DNA from: an uncultured Bacteroidota bacterium
GTDB lineage: Bacteria; Bacteroidota; Bacteroidia; NS11-12g; UBA955
Direction of reading: 5' to 3'
Assembly: GCA_903879775.1 (NCBI GenBank)
Contig: CAIRMY010000125.1
Span: 1-6,016 of the forward strand
Length of the DNA: 6,016 nt
Part shown: piece after piece, positions 1-5,474 of the stretch
Layout of the letters: each line of letters starts with the position of its first letter
Position numbering within the stretch: the stretch's first letter is position 1
Translations under genes and position numbers: made by a program
Notes under the pieces: model-generated
The model's database searches: none
Seen by the model: the letters and a program-made list of their open reading frames with translations, nothing else
What the model was told of the DNA's origin: nothing

Positions 1-3000
1 TCATTCGCTGTCACTAAATACGATTTGTTATTTACTGAGTAAGTCGCAATTTGATCGGGTGTAGTGAATGCTTTCACATTCCAGTTAGAAATTAAAACGG
101 AACCACTTTTATCGCTGGCATCAAATCCATTTCCTAATGTTTTGAATTCTTTGGTTCCAAGTGCCCAAATATTTGTTGCTTTTTTGGTTGCAAAATCAAT
201 CACAGCGATTGCGTTGTTTTCTTGAAGTGAAACCCATCCTGTTTTATTGTCGGCCGAAATGGTAACATATTCAGGTTCAAAGTCTTGTGACAATGTGCTT
301 GCTTTAAATAATTTACGAACACCAGATGCAATGAGTGTATTTTCATTTGCATTGAAACCTTTAAAGTCTATAACCGTAACATTTGATTGCGTTAAATTTT
401 GAACTCCACCTGAAATGTCAATCATGGTAACAGATCCTTCTGGATCATTCGTGTAACTTAAATTAGGTTGCCCTTCATCTGCAGTCACAACAAATTTACC
501 ATTTGGACTAAATCCAACGTGATCAGGCAAAGCACCAACTGTAACTTTGCTAATGAAATCACCGTTTGTATTGAAAAATATTACTTTACCTGGATTTTGC
601 TCAATTGAATCAGGAGATGAAACCGCTACAAGTCCGTTTTTAATTGCAATGCTCGTAATTCCTCCATAAGGGGCCATATCTATTGATTTTATCAATTGAA
701 TGCTCAAAGGATTTGAAATGTCTGCAATATCCATACGTTTTTGAATGGCGCTTGTCATGAATAATCTTTTGTTAGCAGAATCGTAAGCTGAAATTTCGCA
801 AGTGCTTCCAGCCGCTGGATTGGGATCGTAGCTGTTTATATGTACTAATTCAATTGACTTACTTGGAGTTGGAGCAATTCTGTCGTTGTCTTTTATGTAA
901 ACCGTAAAGAAATCATTTCCAGTAATTGAGAATCCATTGATATTTTTAATGCCAACAACAAAATATTCATCTTGTTCAACTTCTGAATCGTCGTTGATGT
1001 TAAAATTGACCGTAATTTTAGAAGTTGTTTCGTTGAAATTAAATGAACTGGTCGATAAATTAATATCAGTTGAAGATGCAGTATTCCAAGTGCTAGGCAT
1101 AGCGTCTATGTTAAAAGAACCAGAACTTGGGAATTTCAACGACAAAGTAACAGAGATCGTTTTAGTGCCTTCCGTTACAGTTGTAAAACGGGTATCGAAA
1201 GTGATGGATGTGTTAAAATTGAAATTATAAATAAATGGCGTGAACAATTTGCGATTTTCCTTATCCGAAACATTTGAAACAGTTAATGAATAAGCGGTGT
1301 TGTTCTGAAAAGCCGTGCTATAGTTTAAGGTAACTGAATCGGCTAAAGATCCATTTTTAGTTACGGTAATTGAATTTAAACCTAAAATTCCTGTATAAGA
1401 CGAAAGCCTTGTTACACTTGCTGAGTCCATGTCCCTACTGAAAATAACACGGATAGATTTTGCAGATAATAATTCAGCTTTTACCACCGTTGGAGATCCT
1501 GGGAAAATCCAATTGGGGAAGGTTTGCGCTGCAGTTCCTGAAGCCGATCCATTCCAATTTGCGGTGTCGTGAATCAGTAATTTCAATTGCGCTACAGTGC
1601 CTGTAGTTGGTCCAGTATAATAAGCATTTGCTGTATTTCCAGAAACATTTCCTTTTGTTCCTGAATGTTGAATTGCATTCACGGCATTGCTCAATGAACT
1701 TGGCAACATTGAAGTGCTACCAGAGCAAAGCGTATTCGAAGTTAACCAATTGTTCGAGCTAAATGCTGTAATGAAATTAGGATTTGTGTTTGTACCAGTA
1801 TAAGCAATCACCTGGTCACCACCGCTGCTTAGTCCAAATTTAGCTCCTGTTACGGTTCCAATGTTGGTAGAAGGTAAATCGTTCTTGATTTGAATGATGC
1901 TACCAGCTGCAACGCCAGAAGCAGGTGCAATCCATGTTAATCCACCAGAACATTGTGCTGGAGAATTTGTAGTGAATTTTGCATCTGTAAATTGAATTCT
2001 TGTGAATGGTAAGATGTCTACAAAAGTTACAAAATCAAATTCATCATCGGTTGTTAACGCATTCATTCTGTATGCAATGACTGAAATATCGGCAGGTTTA
2101 AAAGCCGTTTGTTCAGGTAACGTTTTGAAGTTTACTGATAAATTTGTTGTGATTTTATTGCCAACGCTATCTGCTAACTTGCCTGAAATGATTCCAAACG
2201 TGTAAGCTGTGTTTTTCGATAATTCAATTGTTGGTGTAAGTGTGATGACGTTGTTTAAAACAGATGCATCGAAACTTACATTGGTACCTGTTGCCAAACG
2301 TAGAAAAACACAAGTATCAATATTTGTTTGATTTAACGATACCGATCCAGGAAGAAATGCCTTTTCCGAGAAGGAAATCTTTAAATTAGACGTTGTGAAT
2401 ACTGTAGTGTCATTATTTTGAGGGACAAAAGTTGCTACCGGAGCAATTGTATCTGCAGCGCCTTCAAACGTTATCGAAGTACTTCCATCGGAAGCAGTAG
2501 TTGCAGTTACAGTATGTGTACGAGCTGTTTTAAAACTGTTTGAAACGGTATTGAATTTTCCGGTTGCAACAAGATAATTTGCGCCTGGATCTCCTGTTAA
2601 ATAAGACGCAGAATTTAATTTGCCACCTTTATATAAATCATTATCGGGCAATTGATACCCTGCAGCACCTGCAGCATTGATTGCGGTGCCAAAAGCGGTT
2701 CCATAAAAAATGGCATCTACAGGAACTGTGGTTGAATCAATATTTGAAATACTTTTTGCAAAAACCGCAATTCCGTCGGAACTAGATCCACCATTCCCAA
2801 AAACGCCGGTTGAATTGATGTTTCCAATTCCACCATCGCCGGCAGTTGTCATGTTGTTGATGGTTTTTATTTTTAAACCATTGATTTTCATGCATGAACC
2901 ACCAACATAAACAATGTCACCAGATTTTACTGATCCAGAGTTTATTTCGAAGGCATAAGTAATTGCTTTGCCTTCTTTCCAACCGCGCACAGTGGCGGTG

Positions 3001-3209
3001 CCATTGTTTGCAACGATCACCGTATAAGGTGTGCTGCTAAAGTTTATGGCAGTGGTGGCAACCAATTCTACAAATTCTTTGCAAGAGTCTGTTCCACTTG
3101 GATTTACAAAGGCTTCTGAGATAACCAACCCAGGGTTTTGTGCCGTTAATTTACCTTGCGCTAGGAGTCCTAGGCAAAGGATTAAGAGTAACTTTAAATG
3201 TTTTTTCAT
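1..3209 (-). CDS. Secreted mosaic choice-of-anchor I family protein (partial, C-terminus off the left edge)
   Basis: The reading frame is open from ATG at 3209 to the window edge, giving 1,069 complete codons and no stop. Residues 1-23 are a Sec signal peptide (MKKHLKLLLI, then a hydrophobic stretch ending near LTAQ). Residues 27-165 resemble a lamin-tail-like domain (VISEAFVNPSG, EFVELV). Residues 254-364 and 571-668 are two SbsA-type Ig-like (Big_5) domains sharing an NTAY motif at 333 and 637. Residues 373-570 form a module opening ADISVIAY and FDFVTFVDI, of a kind seen in secreted Bacteroidota proteins. Residues 670-776 look like a Calx-beta domain ending in VYIKDND. From about 784 onward is the beta-propeller-like choice-of-anchor I region, recognised by LPDHVGFSPNGK, DPEGSV, DFEPEYVTISAD, GNGFDASDKSG and YLVTANE. 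The protein is probably exported to the surface or medium; a type IX sorting domain at the missing end is inference. Its biochemical role is unknown. An AT-rich stretch precedes the start, without a Shine-Dalgarno sequence. Confidence 0.9.
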   Translation of the reverse strand, partial: MKKHLKLLLILCLGLLAQGKLTAQNPGLVISEAFVNPSGTDSCKEFVELVATTAINFSSTPYTVIVANNGTATVRGWKEGKAITYAFEINSGSVKSGDIVYVGGSCMKINGLKIKTINNMTTAGDGGIGNINSTGVFGNGGSSSDGIAVFAKSISNIDSTTVPVDAIFYGTAFGTAINAAGAAGYQLPDNDLYKGGKLNSASYLTGDPGANYLVATGKFNTVSNSFKTARTHTVTATTASDGSTSITFEGAADTIAPVATFVPQNNDTTVFTTSNLKISFSEKAFLPGSVSLNQTNIDTCVFLRLATGTNVSFDASVLNNVITLTPTIELSKNTAYTFGIISGKLADSVGNKITTNLSVNFKTLPEQTAFKPADISVIAYRMNALTTDDEFDFVTFVDILPFTRIQFTDAKFTTNSPAQCSGGLTWIAPASGVAAGSIIQIKNDLPSTNIGTVTGAKFGLSSGGDQVIAYTGTNTNPNFITAFSSNNWLTSNTLCSGSTSMLPSSLSNAVNAIQHSGTKGNVSGNTANAYYTGPTTGTVAQLKLLIHDTANWNGSASGTAAQTFPNWIFPGSPTVVKAELLSAKSIRVIFSRDMDSASVTRLSSYTGILGLNSITVTKNGSLADSVTLNYSTAFQNNTAYSLTVSNVSDKENRKLFTPFIYNFNFNTSITFDTRFTTVTEGTKTISVTLSLKFPSSGSFNIDAMPSTWNTASSTDINLSTSSFNFNETTSKITVNFNINDDSEVEQDEYFVVGIKNINGFSITGNDFFTVYIKDNDRIAPTPSKSIELVHINSYDPNPAAGSTCEISAYDSANKRLFMTSAIQKRMDIADISNPLSIQLIKSIDMAPYGGITSIAIKNGLVAVSSPDSIEQNPGKVIFFNTNGDFISKVTVGALPDHVGFSPNGKFVVTADEGQPNLSYTNDPEGSVTMIDISGGVQNLTQSNVTVIDFKGFNANENTLIASGVRKLFKASTLSQDFEPEYVTISADNKTGWVSLQENNAIAVIDFATKKATNIWALGTKEFKTLGNGFDASDKSGSVLISNWNVKAFTTPDQIATYSVNNKSYLVTAN

Positions 3210-3331
3210 TTGCTTTTTATATCAATGCAAAATGAACGATTCGATTTAAAGAAGCCTTAACCTTTGTGTTAACTTAACAACATTAAAAACTCAAAATAAA
3301 GCAACTATGTAACTTAAGTGTGATGTAAGTG

Positions 3332-3964
3332 TTAAATAAACTCAAACATTTCTTCGCTCGGTTTGCGAACTTTGGCGGCATTTGCCAATCGGTCGTTTTC
3401 TGAATCGCGGTGACCCACAGCAAGAATCACAGAGCTTGTTAATCCTTGTGCTTTTAGGCCTAAAACTGTGTCAAGTCCCTCATGATTAAAACCTTCCATT
3501 GGAGTTGTATCTACTTTCAAGATTGCGGCTGTTGCCATGGCAATGCCAAGAGCAATGTAACATTGGCGTGAAGCCCATTCGGCGGTTTGAGTTTCATCTT
3601 TTGTTGATGTAAATCCGATGATACTCTTTTTAAAACCATCTAAAGATTCAACTGGAATTTGACGTGTTGACGCAATGTTATTGAGGTAATTGTCGATATG
3701 GTTTTGGTTCACATGGTTGAAAGCAGCAAAAATCAATAGGTGAGAGGCGTCGGTGATTTGTGTCTGATTGTATGCAATTGGCAGCAATTGGGCTCTCAAT
3801 TCGGCGTTGTTTCCAACCACAAATACCTTGAACGATTGAAGTCCTAATGAAGTTGGCGACAAACGAATAGACTCTAAAATGGTGTCTAAATGGTCATCTT
3901 GAATTTGTTGTCCGTTGTATTTTTTAGTGGCATAGCGCCATTTTAAGTGTTGGATTGCTTCCAT
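3332..3964 (-). CDS. NAD(P)H-dependent nitroreductase family oxidoreductase
   Basis: A complete 210-residue protein, matching the usual 200-220 residues of NfsB-like flavin oxidoreductases. Family members bind FMN as dimers in the cytoplasm and use NAD(P)H to reduce nitroaromatics, quinones or related electrophiles; the physiological substrate here cannot be told. The N-terminal KWRYATKKY (8-16) is the family's FMN-phosphate-binding start. SPTSLGLQSFKV (36-47) is the usual flavin-contacting loop, PMEGF (155-159) is the conserved NfsB-type motif, and GHR (184-186) with KVRK (198-201) is the C-terminal FMN-binding basic cluster. The start at 3964 is chosen because the conserved motif begins only seven residues later and a -7 promoter element sits immediately upstream. 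It lies 122 bases upstream of the large secreted-protein gene on the same strand, with no clear terminator between them, so some read-through is possible, but the functions look unrelated. Its eight arginines use no AGG codon. Confidence 0.93.
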   Translation of the reverse strand: MEAIQHLKWRYATKKYNGQQIQDDHLDTILESIRLSPTSLGLQSFKVFVVGNNAELRAQLLPIAYNQTQITDASHLLIFAAFNHVNQNHIDNYLNNIASTRQIPVESLDGFKKSIIGFTSTKDETQTAEWASRQCYIALGIAMATAAILKVDTTPMEGFNHEGLDTVLGLKAQGLTSSVILAVGHRDSENDRLANAAKVRKPSEEMFEFI

Positions 3965-3968
3965 ATTG

Positions 3969-3976
3969 CAAAGATA
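3969..3976 (-). promoter_or_regulatory. -7 promoter element of the nitroreductase gene
   Basis: Read on the minus strand this is TATCTTTG, a perfect match to the Bacteroidota -7 consensus TAnnTTTG. It ends four bases before the ATG at 3964, so a transcript starting at the usual distance would begin at or almost at the start codon. No TTG is seen at the expected -33 distance, so the assignment rests on the -7 box alone. Confidence 0.55.
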
Positions 3977-4023
3977 AACAAACCATTTGCATGGAAGTTT
4001 TGCTTAGGTCACTCTTTTTTTTA

Positions 4024-4055
4024 TTGAGGGATGGTAACTTTTTAGGCTAAATTTG
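4024..4055 (+). promoter_or_regulatory. Bacteroidota-type promoter driving the structured leader or small RNA
   Basis: TTG at 4024-4026 is separated by 21 bases from TAAATTTG at 4048-4055, matching the -33/-7 pattern (TTG, 17-23 bases, TAnnTTTG) of the primary sigma factor in this phylum. Transcription would start near 4061-4063. No comparable element is found between 4060 and the lipoprotein start at 4212, so this is the best visible promoter both for the RNA and for the lipoprotein pair. Confidence 0.6.
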
Positions 4056-4060
4056 CGTCT

Positions 4061-4175
4061 CATAATAAATGGTGTAACCAAAAAATTTGTGAAACGTTAA
4101 CCTATTTAAGTCGACGGAAACTTCCGTGAATAAAAAGCGTAGAGTTGTTATGAAAATAGCGACTCTATTTTTTTT
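4061..4175 (+). ncRNA. Candidate structured small RNA or attenuator leader
   Basis: This stretch is bounded by a promoter-like element on the left and a terminator-like hairpin on the right, giving a predicted transcript of about 115 nt with no substantial ORF. Visible structures in order are a small hairpin TGGT-GTA-ACCA (4070-4080), a hairpin ACGGA-AACT-TCCGT (4114-4127), and a 12-bp terminal hairpin with a GAAA tetraloop (4140-4167) followed by eight T. It could be a free-standing small RNA, or the 5' leader of the lipoprotein genes acting by conditional termination, since the terminator lies only 36 bases before the first start codon. AGTCG at 4109-4113 is complementary to CGACT in the terminator's 3' arm (4160-4164), a possible but only five-base alternative pairing. 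I do not recognise it as a known RNA family. The 5' end is inferred. Confidence 0.45.
4140..4175 (+). terminator. Rho-independent terminator (or attenuator) upstream of the lipoprotein genes
   Basis: TAGAGTTGTTAT (4140-4151) pairs along all 12 positions, two of them G-T wobbles, with ATAGCGACTCTA (4156-4167). The GAAA tetraloop closes it and eight T follow (4168-4175). No coding gene on this strand ends just upstream, so the structure ends either a small RNA or a regulated leader. Confidence 0.7.
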
Positions 4176-4211
4176 ACAATAAATGAAAGGTTTCTTTCGT
4201 TATGAACTTAT

Positions 4212-4433
4212 ATGCGAATGCTTTTTCATTTTATATTGGTTTTAATTTCAATGAATTGCACTTCTTGCGGCATTCGAAATTATTATGAAGTGAAGGGGCT
4301 TGAAACCGATATTTTGGCTGAGAAGAAAAAGTCCCTCAGCATTATTAAAAAATGGCATCAAGAAAACAATAAAAACAAAGTCGTTAGAGATAGTCTTGCT
4401 TATTATAAGCGTTTGTTAAATCCTAAAATTTAA
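4212..4433 (+). CDS. Small putative lipoprotein of unknown function
   Basis: I do not recognise a family. The 73-residue product starts MRMLFHFILVLIS, a short signal peptide with one basic residue and a hydrophobic core, followed by NCTSCG. Cys19 (or Cys16) would be the lipidated residue; the sequence before it is a poor match to the strict lipobox, so lipidation is likely rather than certain. The mature part (about 20-73) is highly charged and lysine-rich, with a predicted helical stretch from about 30 to 70 containing KKKSLSIIKKW and SLAYYKRLL. No cysteine follows residue 19. The stop is only four bases before the next gene, so the two are probably translated from one mRNA. ATG at 4212 supplies the Arg2 of the signal peptide; ATG at 4218 would also work but leaves no basic n-region. 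No Shine-Dalgarno is visible. Confidence 0.7.
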   Translation: MRMLFHFILVLISMNCTSCGIRNYYEVKGLETDILAEKKKSLSIIKKWHQENNKNKVVRDSLAYYKRLLNPKI

Positions 4434-4437
4434 AATC

Positions 4438-5181
4438 ATGAAGAAGAATTTTGTATGGGGTTTGTTGATTTTAACAGGTTGCGTGAGCCCGGAAATGGTG
4501 ATGCAAAAAAGGACTGAATTGGAGCAGTTGAAAGATCAAAATTCAACTTTGAAAAATGAGGTTTCAAATTTCAAAATAGAATATAAGGTGTTGCAGGATT
4601 CGTTGAAACAGGCTAAGCAACTCTTTCGGGAGAAGGCGGCAAATGACAACAGTAAAGTGCCTTATTTAAAGTTTAAGGCTGATTCTGTTGTCATCATGCA
4701 ATGTAGGTTTGCCTCAAACATTGAAAAAGACGTTTACAATTACTTGAATTATGCCAGAACCAGGCCAAAGGAATTCTGCGAAAAGTTTGTGATTCCTTAT
4801 TGGAACAAGAACAATTCATATGAAAACAGCTTGGTGGAAACGATGATGTCGCTGAAGCCCATGGGCACGTTGCTGCCCAACAGGGAGTTATATGTGTCGG
4901 CCGATTGTCATGCCATTGTATCTGGGGAGTTAGGCTTTGTAGGACATACGCGGAGTGTGAATCGCAAAACCAAGAAAAAGTGCGATGAATATTTTGCGGG
5001 AGAGTGCATTTCTTATGGCATGGAAGATGGGCTTGGTGTGGTTTTACAGCTTCTAATCGACGATGGCGTGCCGAGTTTAGGTCATCGTTATATTTGTCTT
5101 TCTGAGGGATACAGTAGGGTTGGAATATCGTTAAGGAAGCACCAAAAATACGGGGTGAATTGCGTGTTGGATTTTATGTGA
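4438..5181 (+). CDS. Lipoprotein with coiled coil and CAP (SCP/PR-1-like) domain
   Basis: A 247-residue protein with a lipoprotein signal (MKKNFVWGLLILTGC); LTGC is a good lipobox with Cys15 lipidated. Residues 22-66 are a charged heptad-rich coiled coil that would lift the domain off the membrane. Residues 93-247 are a CAP superfamily domain: EKDVYNYLNYARTRPKEF (96-113) matches the opening helix, and the expected cavity residues are His158 (ADCHAI), His170 (GHT), Glu189 (GEC) and His216 (LGHR). It ends with the strand-like SRVGIS and NCVLDF. CAP domains are extracytoplasmic; members bind lipids or act on other proteins, and bacterial roles are mostly unknown. Seven cysteines besides the lipid site (89, 114, 157, 182, 190, 220, 242) suggest disulfides, with one left unpaired. 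Six of eleven arginines use AGG, unlike the nitroreductase gene, a hint of different origin or expression. It lies four bases after the small lipoprotein gene. Identification of the CAP domain is firm; function is not. Confidence 0.9.
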   Translation: MKKNFVWGLLILTGCVSPEMVMQKRTELEQLKDQNSTLKNEVSNFKIEYKVLQDSLKQAKQLFREKAANDNSKVPYLKFKADSVVIMQCRFASNIEKDVYNYLNYARTRPKEFCEKFVIPYWNKNNSYENSLVETMMSLKPMGTLLPNRELYVSADCHAIVSGELGFVGHTRSVNRKTKKKCDEYFAGECISYGMEDGLGVVLQLLIDDGVPSLGHRYICLSEGYSRVGISLRKHQKYGVNCVLDFM

Positions 5182-5203
5182 GGGGGGAAGCATGCGCATG
5201 GAA

Positions 5204-5234
5204 TTGCAAAATTTGATTGAATTTTGTATATTTG
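5204..5234 (+). promoter_or_regulatory. tRNA gene promoter
   Basis: TTG at 5204-5206 and TATATTTG at 5227-5234 are separated by 20 bases, an exact fit to the Bacteroidota -33/-7 pattern. The tRNA begins 12 bases after the -7 element, as expected for a short 5' leader removed by RNase P. No terminator lies between the CAP gene and this promoter, so lipoprotein transcripts may also run into the tRNA. Confidence 0.75.
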
Positions 5235-5246
5235 CACCCTCTAAAC

Positions 5247-5320
5247 GGGCCTATAGCTCATTCGGTTAGAGCAACTGACTCATAATCAGTAGGTGCTTGG
5301 TTCGATTCCAAGTGGGCCCA
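5247..5320 (+). tRNA. tRNA with CAU anticodon, probably tRNA-Ile2 (lysidine-modified)
   Basis: The cloverleaf is complete: acceptor GGGCCTA with TGGGCCC (one U-G wobble at 6-67), D stem GCTC/GAGC, anticodon stem ACTGA/TCAGT, loop CTCATAA with CAT at 5281-5283, five-base variable loop AGGTG, T stem CTTGG/CCAAG with loop TTCGATT, and discriminator A at 5320. The next bases are CTA, so CCA is not encoded and must be added by the CCA-adding enzyme. CAU occurs in initiator Met, elongator Met and Ile2 tRNAs. Initiator is unlikely: 1-72 is a G-C pair and the three G-C pairs of the initiator anticodon stem are absent. Acceptor pairs C4-G69 and C5-G68 are those the lysidine synthetase TilS is known to read in E. 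coli tRNA-Ile2, favouring Ile2 (decoding AUA) over elongator Met. Positions 15 and 48 are U and G rather than the usual G and C. Confidence 0.95.
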
Positions 5321-5322
5321 CT

Positions 5323-5353
5323 AAAAAGCCTCTCAGCAATGAGGGGCTTTTTT
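5323..5353 (+). terminator. Rho-independent terminator after the tRNA
   Basis: AAAAAGCCTCTC (5323-5334) pairs with GAGGGGCTTTTT through a six-base loop AGCAAT, with one T-G wobble, and ends in six T. The A-rich 5' flank makes it near-symmetric, so it could also act on the minus strand. It separates the tRNA, and any lipoprotein read-through, from the gene downstream. Confidence 0.85.
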
Positions 5354-5474
5354 ATAATATGGAATAAAGCGGTTTGCGAATAACAAATCCACACCATTCA
5401 CAAACAAAATATTTGTAAATCAACAGAATCGTCCTACTTATCACCTAATTTGCGTTAGCAACCTTGCGTACACA

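Noticed and set aside
937..3249. Plus-strand reading frames of 66-97 codons at 937-1230, 2002-2205, 2710-2910 and 3031-3249
   Set aside because: They lie opposite the continuous 1,069-codon minus-strand frame, which has clear domain motifs. Their products are low-complexity and lack recognisable features; they are shadows.
3267..3279. Inverted repeat TGTTAA-C-TTAACA between the nitroreductase stop and the secreted-protein start
   Set aside because: Short AT-rich palindromes of this size are expected by chance in this composition, and it is not placed against a recognisable promoter. It could be an operator, but nothing else supports that.
3311..3331. ACTTA/TAAGT stem and repeated TAAGTGT just past the nitroreductase stop, as a terminator
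   Set aside because: The stem is only five A/T-rich pairs and no T-run follows on the minus strand.
5191..5200. Perfect 10-bp palindrome CATGCGCATG after the CAP gene
   Set aside because: Several 10-bp palindromes are expected by chance in 6 kb, and no T-run follows, so it is not a terminator.
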